Of a stretch of 64,000 bases of DNA, positions 28,841-38,200 are shown one piece after another (the first letter of the stretch is position 1; each line of letters starts with the position of its first letter). The notes under the pieces are model-generated. The model had not been told where the DNA came from. It saw only the letters and a program-made list of their open reading frames with translations, and did no database searches. The stretch spans positions 3,920,501-3,984,500 of the forward strand of contig NC_019729.1 in NCBI RefSeq assembly GCF_000317475.1, in the 5' to 3' direction. The translations under genes were made by a program, and so were the position numbers. Source of the DNA: Oscillatoria nigro-viridis PCC 7112 (GTDB lineage Bacteria > Cyanobacteriota > Cyanobacteriia > Cyanobacteriales > Microcoleaceae).

Positions 28841-29082
28841 TTGGCGATCGCACCATAAACTAGAATGTATAAATCCGCGCGCTGGCAGAAGGGCGTCGGT
28901 AAAACTCTTTTCAATTTCTAGACCCAAGTGGGTCTAACACGCTCAAAGTGCAAATATAATATACTTGTTCTCCACTTGTAGCCGCTCCGAAAAACTGATG
29001 CACAGAGTTAGACTAAATCGCCAAATAGTTTTCTAAACTTGTCTATAATTGAGCAAACCCGCAACTCTAGGTAAGCTTAACT

Positions 29083-30165
29083 ATGTTTGCCGTCAAACGA
29101 GCGCTAAAATTGAATAACAACGAAGCGACCTTGATGGCAAAGCACGCAGGATGGAGGCGGGTCGTCTTCTATTGCGGGTTAAGTTTGCGGACTCAAATAT
29201 ATAGTGAGGGCAAGCTTTCGGACTCCAAGGTGCTTAAGGAAGTTAAAAAAGTTCTCACCAACCACGTCAAGAAGCAAGCTGAATTCGCTTGGATGAACCA
29301 GTTGTCTAGCCGAGTCTACCAAAACGCATTAATTGACTTGAAAGATGCGTTTAGTCGCTATCGTGCCGGGAAAGCAGGTCATCCAAAATTCGCCAGCCGC
29401 CGTCACGGTCAATCTTTTAGGGTAGATTCATTCAATGGGAAAGTTCTGCTAAGTGCTGGCAAAACCATTAAGATTCCTAGATTGGAAACGTTTCGGCTTT
29501 ACGAGCCACTAGAATGCGGTTACGTGTCTCAAACTTTCACTATCTCAAAAGAAGGAAGTCGCTGGTTGGTCTCATTCTGTGTGGATGCGGAACGTCTACC
29601 AGTTCAACAGCCCAAAAGCTCTGTAGGAATCGATGTAGGTATTAAATCTTTTGCCATGCTGTCAAACCAGCAAGTTTTTGACGCACCAAAACCGTTGAAA
29701 GCCCGTGCGAAAACCCAACTTGCAACTTTACAACGTCAAGCTTCAAGACAGGTAAAAGGTTCCAATAACCAGCGTAAAACTTACAACAAAAGCAGGCGAC
29801 TTCACGCGAAAATACCTCGTATTCGTTTAGACTTACTGCACAAGTTAACAACTTACTTAGCCAAGACTTTCAAGCTCATCAAAATAGAAGACTTGAATAT
29901 AAAAGGCATGATGGCAAATCACAAGCTGGCGGGGGCGATATCCGACCTGGGCTTTTACGAGTTCAAGCGTCAAGTCGATTACAAATGCAAAATGTATGGA
30001 GCGAATTTAGTGCTGGTAGACCAATGGTTTCCCAGTTCTAAAACTTGCTCTAATTATGGCAGCAAAAAAGATATGCCACTGGGTTTTCGGACTTTTGATT
30101 GTCCTGCTTGTGGTAGATCTGTCGATCGCGATTGGAAGGCCAGGGTTAATATTTTTAACTCTTAA
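29083..30165 (+). CDS. tnpB: TnpB of a tnpB-only element, degenerate zinc ribbon
   Basis: This is a 360-aa OrfB/TnpB-like protein. The RuvC residues are kept: Asp in 'SVGIDVGIKSFAML', Glu in 'LIKIEDLNIKGMM', Asp in 'RSVDRDWKARVNIF'. The zinc ribbon is damaged: 'SKTCSNYGSKK...FDCPACG' has Tyr in place of the second Cys. The conserved 'DRDWNAAINLL' end reads 'DRDWKARVNIFNS' and stops early. No tnpA adjoins it. The element lies between hmpA and hmpC, exactly where the CheY-like gene hmpB would be expected. It may be at an early stage of decay or kept as an RNA-guided regulator or nuclease. Confidence 0.85.
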   Translation: MFAVKRALKLNNNEATLMAKHAGWRRVVFYCGLSLRTQIYSEGKLSDSKVLKEVKKVLTNHVKKQAEFAWMNQLSSRVYQNALIDLKDAFSRYRAGKAGHPKFASRRHGQSFRVDSFNGKVLLSAGKTIKIPRLETFRLYEPLECGYVSQTFTISKEGSRWLVSFCVDAERLPVQQPKSSVGIDVGIKSFAMLSNQQVFDAPKPLKARAKTQLATLQRQASRQVKGSNNQRKTYNKSRRLHAKIPRIRLDLLHKLTTYLAKTFKLIKIEDLNIKGMMANHKLAGAISDLGFYEFKRQVDYKCKMYGANLVLVDQWFPSSKTCSNYGSKKDMPLGFRTFDCPACGRSVDRDWKARVNIFNS

Positions 30166-30177
30166 CCCTCGGCGGTC

Positions 30178-30234
30178 GGGGGATAGCCTGCGGATCTTGG
30201 GATAGCCGACTACCCAACAGCGTAGGAAGTAAAC
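30178..30234 (+). ncRNA. Right end of the tnpB element, probable guide-RNA scaffold region
   Basis: This is the conserved structured sequence immediately after tnpB; its inverted copy is at 25829-25886, and the IS607 right end at 58911 shares the same gtttacttcct edge. In characterised TnpB systems the omegaRNA scaffold is transcribed from this position, with the guide beyond the transposon edge. Expression here is inferred from position and conservation only. Confidence 0.45.
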
Positions 30235-30439
30235 TCCGATGCTCTAAAGATGGCTTTAGAAAAGTTTAGGTAAGTTTTACAAAGCAGCAAATTTATTGCC
30301 AAGGACCTGCGGCAGTCGCGCCATTCACCCCTTAGCTGTGTCAAGCTTGGCTGTGTCAAGTTTAGACCGTCGAAGTTTCGATCGGGTTATTCTTGGCGGG
30401 AAACCTCAACAATTTGCTAGAAATGCAGGTGTCAGAATT

Positions 30440-30976
30440 ATGATTAGCGGTAGCCCAGACTTTATATTACCAGGACTAGGCGTAGATCCGGCTCCGGAAT
30501 TCCAAGAACTAGAAACTCCCGAAGGCGAGCTGCACCTGCGGTTCTACGTTCCTTCGGGGAACGAGTTCGCACTGCCAGCGACAGGGATTAGAGAGGTACT
30601 ATCCCCGTCCCCAGACCGCATGACACCGATCCCCAACGTTTCCTCTTTACTTTTAGGTACGCTAAATATGAGAGGACGAGTGATTTGGGTGGCAGACCTC
30701 GGCCAATTTCTGGGAGACCAAACACCTCTGAACACAGATAGACCCGAAATCCCGATCGTGGCTGTGGAAGACCAAGACACGATTTTGGGGCTGGCAGTCG
30801 ATCGAATTGTGGGGATGGCCTGGCTCGACGTAGAGCAACTGCACTCTCAGAACAATGCACCAGACGGCATGATTCCATTTCTGAGGGGAGAATGGATGTT
30901 AGGTGCACCAGCTCAGAAAGTGCTCCGACTGCTAGATCAAGTGAAAATTCTGCGCTCGGCGCGGTGGGCAGCGTGA
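30440..30976 (+). CDS. hmpC: CheW-like coupling protein HmpC
   Basis: This 178-aa single CheW domain protein (PilI type) links the receptor HmpD to the kinase HmpE. The start at 30440 (MISGSPDFILPGLGVDPAPE) gives the usual length. The longer frame from 30296 would translate tandem agctgtgtcaag repeats and is rejected. CheW features: 'LRFYVPSGNEFALPATGIREVL', 'LLLGTLNMRGRVIWVADLGQFLG', 'TILGLAVDRIVGMAWLDVEQL'. It is followed by ATTTTAG repeats and then hmpD. Confidence 0.9.
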   Translation: MISGSPDFILPGLGVDPAPEFQELETPEGELHLRFYVPSGNEFALPATGIREVLSPSPDRMTPIPNVSSLLLGTLNMRGRVIWVADLGQFLGDQTPLNTDRPEIPIVAVEDQDTILGLAVDRIVGMAWLDVEQLHSQNNAPDGMIPFLRGEWMLGAPAQKVLRLLDQVKILRSARWAA

Positions 30977-31123
30977 AATCGATTTTAGATTTGCGATTTG
31001 CGATTTTCGATTGAGGTCTAACCATCAACAGTCACACGACTTGAGGCGCGCATCTAAACATTCAATTCAAGATAAAAATCAAAAATCTCAAATCTAAAAT
31101 CTAAAATCCAAAGAGGGCGGCAA
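30977..31123. repeat. ATTTTAG/AATCTAA repeats between hmpC and hmpD
   Basis: Two heptamer clusters face each other (30976-31012 forward, 31080-31110 complementary) in the 147-bp gap. They could pair as a stem in the operon mRNA and alter expression of hmpD relative to hmpC. Confidence 0.6.
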
Positions 31124-34100
31124 ATGGCAACAAGTACCAACTTTCAGCAGGACTACCAACGGGCAGAAGCGGCCTACATGGATGGCAATTATTCAGAAGC
31201 CGCAGCCCTAGTTTATCAATTAGTAGAAGATTTTCCCGAAGACCCCAGCGCTCGCCTGCTGTGCGGACACATTTACTGCTACGGACTGCAACAGTATGAG
31301 GTGGCGCGGGAACAGTACACGGTTGTGCTAGGCCTGAGTGACGACCAGAGTTTGGTGGAACACGCTCACAGCGGAATTACCTACACAGACCAATTTTTAT
31401 CTGGAGAACTGCAAACGGAAAATTTCGAGGCTTTGTCTGCTGAAACTGAATTAGAATTCTACCCAGACTTATCTCTCGATGAAGGGTTAGAAGACCCTGA
31501 TTTGGGACTTTTCCAAGGAAATTCACCATCCCTTTCCTATAGAAGTCAATCCCCAGACGAAATGGAAAACGAGGACTTGGCAGACTTGGGCATGAGTGGC
31601 TTGGAGTGGGAAGCAGAAGACGACGATCGCGCAGGCTCAGTCCCAGAAGATTTAGCCTCACATTCTAACCCCTTTGGTGGCGATAGCGGCGGAATGGCAG
31701 CTTATGCTGAGACCTCCGACTCGCTAGACATAGACGAGTTTGCCGGCTCGGACTTTGGAGACCCTTTTGTCTTAGATGATGGAGGGTTTGATGCTGCTGA
31801 CGTGTCTAGCAGCAAACTGTCTGCCAAAAGCGCACCTTACTCAGGAGATTCGTTTTCAGAAGCTCCGACTCAGATGCTCAACGGTCAAAGTTTTGCCTCT
31901 TCAGAAAGCGGAAATTCCTTCGACTCGAACCAACTAGACTCCCCCATCGGGCCCTCGGACAATTTTGGCGAACCTTTTGCTGCGCTAGATTTGCCAGGCG
32001 AATTCGACGATAACTCCGACTACGACTACCAATCCCCGCCCCTGAGCGGCCAAAATTACGGTCATAACGCACCTGGGCCCGAAGAGGAAGACCCCTTTGC
32101 CGAGGCGATGCCCTCGTCTGGTTTCGGGTCTTCTCGACCTCAAAACAAACAGCCGAATAACGGGTCGGACTACTCGTCAAACTATTCGCTGGCGGAAGAC
32201 GAAACGCTGTTGATGGGAGGTGCTGTCCCCAACTCTCACTCGTCAAGGTCGAGCCGCGGACAATTTAATTCAGTCGATTCAGCCTCCGCCAACAGCAACG
32301 GTTACAGCGACTCGGAACCCCCGGCATTTGGCTCTAGAGACAACTTCGAGTTAGATGCTTTTGAAGACGACGCTTTTAGCGATTCTTTCTCTTTCGACGA
32401 AAACGAACAAGCGACAGCTTTCGGAGCATCCAACAAGAACAGCAGCGCCTGGTCGTCAAAAACTGGGAACGCTCAAGAACACAGCGACTTTTTAGACGAA
32501 TTTGACGAATTTGACGATTTCGGGAATTTGCCGGACTTTGATATCTCAGAAGATGCCACCAGTTCGATCTTGACTAGAGGTAACACCAATTTCGGCAACT
32601 CGACCAGCGGCATGATGGGAACGACCGGCAGCAGCCTGGACTTTGACAACAGCGATGGCTCAGCAATTCGGGATGACGAAATATTTAGCATAAACGGCCC
32701 GGCTGATGCGTCGGTGCCGACTTTTTCTCCCAGCGAAACAGAAGCGGTCGATACTTCGGTCACGGTAGAACAGGGGGGACTGGCTTTCTTGGAAAATGCC
32801 CCTTTGTTTACAAAACAGTTGTACACGGCAATCGGGGCGGGACTGGTTTCTCTGGTAGCTGTGGCTTTCGTCACCAACATTGCCTCCTATCAAGCTCTGC
32901 GGCAAGACAAACCGGAGGCGATCGTTTACCTGCGCCAAACAGGCTGGGTAATGACGGCAGCCGCAGGCTTTACCAGCTTTTTAACTTCTTGGGGCATCGG
33001 CCAGTTGATCGCCAGGCAGGTACGCAAGTCGTCGGACAATTTGCAGGCTCAGTTCGATGCGGTATCTCAAGGAACTTTGGACGCTCGCGCTACGGTGTTC
33101 TCGGAAGATGAATTTGGCAAAATGGCTGCTAAATTCAACCACATGGCGAAGGTAATCCAAACCACGATTAGCGATACCAGGCGCAAGTCTGACGAGCAGG
33201 AACAGGCAAAAGAAGACTTGCAGCGCCAAGTGATTCGCTTGCTAGACGATGTGGAAGGAGCGGCCCGGGGCGACTTGACGGTGACTGCGGAAGTGACCGC
33301 AGACGTTTTGGGTGCTGTTGCTGACTCGTTTAACTTGACAATTCAAAATCTGCGCGAAATTGTCCATCAGGTGAAGCAGGCGGCTCGGGAGGTCAGCAAA
33401 GGCGCTACGGATAGTGCTAAGTTTGCGGGCGATTTGTCTTCCGACGCGCTGCGGCAAGCTGAGGAACTGGCGGCAACCCTGAATTCGGTGCAAGTCCTCA
33501 CCGACGCGATTCAGCGGGTTGCAGAGAGCGCTAGAGAGGCGGAAGAAGTGGCCCGGGGCGCGGCGGCAACGGCTCTGAAAGGAGGCGAGGCTGTGGAGCG
33601 GACGGTGGCCGGGATTTTGGAAATTCGAGAAACGGTAGCAGAAACCACGAGAAAAGTCAAGAGGTTGGCGGAAGCTTCTCAAGAAATTTCTAAGATTGTG
33701 GCTTTAATTGCGACGATCGCCTCCCGGACGAATTTGTTGGCCCTCAACGCCAGTATTGAGGCGGCGAGAGCTGGGGAAGCGGGCAGGGGTTTTGCGATCG
33801 TGGCAGACGAGGTGCGACAATTGGCAGATCGATCGGCGAAGTCTTTGAAAGAAATCGAACAGATCGTGATGCAAATTCAAAGCGAAACCGGCGCGGTAAT
33901 GACGGCGATGGAAGAAGGGACGCAGCAGGTTATTGAGGGGACAAAATTGGCAGAACAGGCGAAGCGATCGCTTGAAGATATCATTCAAGTAACTAACCGA
34001 ATTGACGTGTTAGTGCGATCGATTACTGCCGACACTGTAGAGCAAAACGAAACAGCTCGCGCCGTGGCCTCGGTGATGCAAGCTGTCGAGCTGACCGCTC

Positions 34101-34219
34101 AGGAAACGTCACAAGAAGCGCAGCGAGTTTCTGGTGCTTTGCAAAATTTGGTAGGCGTTGCTCGCGACCTTTTGACATCGGTAGAAAGATTCCGAGTAGA
34201 AACAGCAGAAAGACAATAA
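31124..34219 (+). CDS. hmpD: Methyl-accepting chemotaxis protein HmpD (PilJ type)
   Basis: This is a 1031-aa receptor of the pilus chemotaxis system. Residues 1-95 are TPR-like ('[25 protein letters not shown]'). Residues 100-555 are an acidic, Ser/Asp/Phe-rich disordered region with repeated [10 protein letters not shown]-type patches. Two membrane helices lie at about 566-586 and 606-628, with only a short periplasmic loop between them. A HAMP domain (629-680) and a MCP signalling domain follow, with the hairpin tip '[36 protein letters not shown]' near residue 866. The extremely small external domain implies sensing from inside or via partners. It is placed between hmpC and the HNH gene. 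Confidence 0.93.
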   Translation: MATSTNFQQDYQRAEAAYMDGNYSEAAALVYQLVEDFPEDPSARLLCGHIYCYGLQQYEVAREQYTVVLGLSDDQSLVEHAHSGITYTDQFLSGELQTENFEALSAETELEFYPDLSLDEGLEDPDLGLFQGNSPSLSYRSQSPDEMENEDLADLGMSGLEWEAEDDDRAGSVPEDLASHSNPFGGDSGGMAAYAETSDSLDIDEFAGSDFGDPFVLDDGGFDAADVSSSKLSAKSAPYSGDSFSEAPTQMLNGQSFASSESGNSFDSNQLDSPIGPSDNFGEPFAALDLPGEFDDNSDYDYQSPPLSGQNYGHNAPGPEEEDPFAEAMPSSGFGSSRPQNKQPNNGSDYSSNYSLAEDETLLMGGAVPNSHSSRSSRGQFNSVDSASANSNGYSDSEPPAFGSRDNFELDAFEDDAFSDSFSFDENEQATAFGASNKNSSAWSSKTGNAQEHSDFLDEFDEFDDFGNLPDFDISEDATSSILTRGNTNFGNSTSGMMGTTGSSLDFDNSDGSAIRDDEIFSINGPADASVPTFSPSETEAVDTSVTVEQGGLAFLENAPLFTKQLYTAIGAGLVSLVAVAFVTNIASYQALRQDKPEAIVYLRQTGWVMTAAAGFTSFLTSWGIGQLIARQVRKSSDNLQAQFDAVSQGTLDARATVFSEDEFGKMAAKFNHMAKVIQTTISDTRRKSDEQEQAKEDLQRQVIRLLDDVEGAARGDLTVTAEVTADVLGAVADSFNLTIQNLREIVHQVKQAAREVSKGATDSAKFAGDLSSDALRQAEELAATLNSVQVLTDAIQRVAESAREAEEVARGAAATALKGGEAVERTVAGILEIRETVAETTRKVKRLAEASQEISKIVALIATIASRTNLLALNASIEAARAGEAGRGFAIVADEVRQLADRSAKSLKEIEQIVMQIQSETGAVMTAMEEGTQQVIEGTKLAEQAKRSLEDIIQVTNRIDVLVRSITADTVEQNETARAVASVMQAVELTAQETSQEAQRVSGALQNLVGVARDLLTSVERFRVETAERQ

Positions 34220-34289
34220 TTAAGTGTCTACTGCTTTTTTATAGGCTGATTTACCAGCACATTAGTGTGGCAATGATGGCATAGAAAAA

Positions 34290-34320
34290 GCAACCTCGCA
34301 GTCTTGAAAGCCCTGCGGGG
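34290..34320 (+). promoter_or_regulatory. Stem-loop just before the HNH gene
   Basis: The arms cctcgcag and ctgcgggg pair around a short loop, directly before the weak upstream ATG at 34321 and 40 nt before the chosen HNH start. There is no T-tract. It may limit read-through or translation. Confidence 0.4.
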
Positions 34321-34359
34321 ATGCTAATTCAACACCTAAAGGAAGTAGGAGTTGCACAG

Positions 34360-35178
34360 ATGGACGATAACATAGTAGAGGTAATACCGGGCATCTTTGG
34401 TGAAGTTCAGCCGACGGGCTGTATTATCTCTACCCTAACCAAATCTAGCAGTGGCTATGCCAATAAAAGACTTCGCATTAACGGTGAATGGAAAACGTTT
34501 ACTGTTCACCGTTTAGTATTAGAAAATATTTTAGGTCGTCCGATTAGATCAGAATACTTTGCTTGCCACACTTGCGATGTCCGCAACTGCATCAATCCCA
34601 ACCATTTATGGGAAGGTTCTAGACTTGAAAATTCTCAAGATAGGTTTAAGAAAGGACGGATTAAAGATGTAGGAATTACATCGGCTCCTCAACCTCAAAA
34701 ACAAGTGCGAGGCCTAGAAGTAATTCCAGGCATTCGCGCTGAAATACAGCAGAACGGCTGCATGATTTGTACCTTGGCTAAAAGAAGTGATGGTTACGCC
34801 ATTAAGGGTACTAAAATTAATGGCCAAACAAAAAGTTTCTACGCTCACAGACTTGTACTGGAACACAAACTGGGAAGACCTGTTAAACCCGGTTATTTTG
34901 CGTGCCACAGTTGCGACGATCGCGGTTGTGTCAATCCCGACCATTTGTGGGAAGGAACCCCCGCCGATAACTCCCGCGATGCTATAGAGAAAAACCGCTT
35001 TCCTTTCGTTCCCGGCAAGATATGTCCTAACCGCAAACTAAAACCCGAACAAGTGCGGGAGATTCGCTATCTTTTAAGTGAGGGGATATCGAAAAGAAAA
35101 ATAGCCAGGACATTTGCCATATCTCGCAGTCAGATTATTCTCTTGGCAAGGGGCGAGATATACAGAGAGCTTCTCTAG
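34360..35178 (+). CDS. Tandem-HNH endonuclease with C-terminal helix-turn-helix
   Basis: The start at 34360 (MDDNIVEVIPGIFGEVQPTG) is supported by AGGAG eight bases upstream, and gives 272 aa. Two HNH units follow each other: 'HRLVLENILGRPIRSEYFACHTCDVRNCINPNHLWEG' and 'HRLVLEHKLGRPVKPGYFACHSCDDRGCVNPDHLWEG', each with its own N-terminal strand segment 'EVIPGI...GCII/MICTL'. The last 50 residues look like a resolvase-type helix-turn-helix ('LKPEQVREIRYLLSEGISKRKIARTFAISRSQIILLARG'). HNH proteins of this shape occur in phages and as freestanding homing endonucleases. Here it sits between hmpD and hmpE in the same orientation, consistent with a homing-type intruder. Confidence 0.85.
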   Translation: MDDNIVEVIPGIFGEVQPTGCIISTLTKSSSGYANKRLRINGEWKTFTVHRLVLENILGRPIRSEYFACHTCDVRNCINPNHLWEGSRLENSQDRFKKGRIKDVGITSAPQPQKQVRGLEVIPGIRAEIQQNGCMICTLAKRSDGYAIKGTKINGQTKSFYAHRLVLEHKLGRPVKPGYFACHSCDDRGCVNPDHLWEGTPADNSRDAIEKNRFPFVPGKICPNRKLKPEQVREIRYLLSEGISKRKIARTFAISRSQIILLARGEIYRELL

Positions 35179-35229
35179 AACTACTAACATAGACCCAATA
35201 CAATAACGCTTAAAATCAGGAATAAAACT

Positions 35230-38200
35230 ATGCTACCGGAGCAACAACAGAGGATAATGGGCTACTTTATTGAGGAGGCAAAAGACCACCTCAATACGAT
35301 CGAACAAGGGTTGCTGAATCTGCAAACCACGATCGAAGACCCAGAACTGGTCAACGAAGTATTTAGGGCCGCTCACTCTGTCAAAGGAGGAGCAGCAATG
35401 CTGGGGCTGACCAGCATTCAGCAAACAGCTCACCGACTAGAAGATAGTTTTAAAGTATTAAAAGAGTGCAGCGTTAAAGTAGACCAACAGCTAGAGTCCC
35501 TGTTTCTGCGAATTTTTGACACATTGCAAGGGCTGTTAGAGCAACTGTCGGGGCCTTTTGGACTGACAGAAGAATTGGGAGAACAGATGGTTCGAGAATT
35601 AGAACCAGTATTTGAAGAGCTCAACGGGCACTTGGGGGGACTCGTCGGACACGGAGAATACCATCCAGACGAGAGCATCGCTCTGGCCGTACCCGAACCA
35701 GTTATGGCGGGGATCGGAGTCGGGGCGTTTGCCTCATCAAGGAGTTTTCCGGATTCGCCGTCTGTTTACGCACCTGATGTCAGAGAAACAGAAGACAGCG
35801 CGCTGCAGCTAGTATTTGACTCGGACGTGCCGGCGAGGATGCGGGAACTCCTGCAAGAGTTCAAACAGCCCGAAGGGCCAGAAAGCAGGCGGCAACTCAA
35901 GAACATTTGTCAGAACTTGCTCGGGACAGGGGAACAATTTGAACTGCCCTGCTGGATAGAATTGATCCAAGCTGTATCCAAGGCGATCGCCAACCCAGAA
36001 AATACCTACCGCACCTTAGCCCCAACGGTGATCAAAGACATCAAACAAGCGCAAGAACTGGTAATTTCTGGTCTAGAATCGTCGATCGTACCGAGCGCAA
36101 AACTTCTGTCGCTGCTGCCGGCTGTTCAGGTTCCAGAAACGGATTTTGAAGACTTGCTGGCCTTCGCTCAACCGAGTAAATCCGGGACAAATGTGGTTTC
36201 TGTTGAGGATGAGGCTTGGGAACTGGTGGGTTCGGGCGATGTCCCGGATGGATTGAACAAGTTGCTGCCGACTATTTCTGGGGTGAGTATAGACGAGCTG
36301 TTCGACCAACTCGACAGCGGCGACAGCAACGATGACAGTGGCATTCGATCGGCCCAGTTCGACGAGGATTCCGCCTTCGCAGAATCGGATATAGAGACGA
36401 GTGCTTTTAGAGGCTCGACCCGCACCGGCCCGGAAGTGGGCGCGGCAGAACTCAACACTTTAGCTGACTTGTTTGACGGCGAGTCCCCGGATCTCGACGG
36501 CGCTTGGGAAGAAGAAGAAGACCTCGACTATGCACAGTCTTCAGGGATATCGGCGGGAATGCTGGGGTCAGACGATGACAATTCCGGCGATTTTACTGAT
36601 TTGTTGTTTGACGAATACGATGATACCGAAAGTTCGGAAACGAAGACGACGCCTCCGATTGACGACCTGACGAGTTTGTTTGGGGAGGATGTGCTGTTTG
36701 GAGAGGAGGCAGAGGGTTCGGCAGTAGCTGCAGGTCAGACAAATGCGGGTTCGAGCCAGGGGTTAACTCGCCAACAGCTTAAAACGGGTAACGGTAGGGG
36801 CGGTGAGCGGCGAGACGACACCGCGGCCCCAGCGAGGGGACAAGCGGACGAAGATGCTCTCGGTACGCTTTTGGACGAAGTGGCGGCTCAAACTTCTGCA
36901 GGTGTTACAGACAATGCTGATTTCGATAACTTGTTCGGCGATTTAGGCTTATCTGAGGCAACGGGTGTGCCGGCAGTCTCTTCGGAGTATTCCCTGAAGT
37001 CGGAGGCTTTAGACGGAGAATCGCAGGAGCCTGCTGCGGGGGGGGGCAATAGTGATTCAGCGGATGCCGAAGCGCTTGCTCTGCCTGTAATGGATGATTT
37101 CGAGTCGATCTCTGAGCTTGGCGAGGATTCGGATTTGAGCGAGCTGTTGGGGATTACTTCTAATTTCCTTTCTTCAGAAGACGAAGGTGAGGAGAACGCG
37201 GGCGATCGAGATCGAGTTGCAGGCATCGCACAAAATGAGGAAAGAGGCAACGTTCTTAACATGACATCAAATTCTGATTTAGATATCTCTGCGGATGAAA
37301 ACTGGCTAGAAGATGCTTTCGGCATGGAAGACGAGTCTGTGCAATCGCTCAACCTGGATCTGGACGATACGGATTTAGATGCGCTGTTTGGGGATATGAC
37401 CTCGGGTGCGATTTCGGAGGATGAACAGACTGTGCGGGATCGGCAAGGAGCGACTACTTCCCGAGAAGCCGCAGATTTGGCCGAGCTGTTCGGTTCTGTA
37501 CCTACAGGTACTGAGTATGACGGAGAAGCTTCGGGGCAAGCCCTTGGGGGCTGGCCCAATGATGGGAATTCAGAATTGCTGAGTGCCGGGGTGGGAGTTG
37601 ATGAGGGCGACTTGGGGAGTTTGTTCGAGAACAATGGTGCCGCTGTTTCCGACCAAGGTTTGACAAATTCGGCAGAGGTTGAATTTGGGGCTTTGTCCGA
37701 CGATCGTCCTGAGTCGGAAATTTCAAATGTTGAATCTGATGAGGCCGCAGCTTTCGATTTCTTGGAGGATATGTTTGGGGAAGGCATGGTGCACCCAGGC
37801 GATGCTGGAGCGGCGCCAGATGACGGCGCAACTGTGGATGTGAAGGAATTGTCTGCCCAACCTGCCGGTGATTTGTTCGACGAGCTGGGTGCGGATTTGT
37901 TCGATCGAGCCGAAATAGATGTTGCCGGAGAGTCTGAGGGCGAAGATGATTTGTTTAATGCCCTGGAAACGGATTTTTTGAGTGCGGATTTAGAGCCGCT
38001 GCCTGCAGAATCTCTCGATGGTATGTTTGAGGGCGATGCTGACTTGCTCTCGGCGATGGAAACCGGCGCTACTCTCAACAACTCGATTTTGATGGGTTTT
38101 GATGATTTGTTGGATTCCATCGATGCTGAAGTTCTGGTGACTTCGGAACTGACGACGGGCTTTTGGGACGCTGAGGACGAGTCGGCCCAGCCCGATTCCT

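Noticed and set aside
30296-30439. Longer N-terminus for the CheW-like protein, or a hidden hmpB
   Set aside because: The sequence is tandem agctgtgtcaag repeats and shows no receiver-domain motifs.
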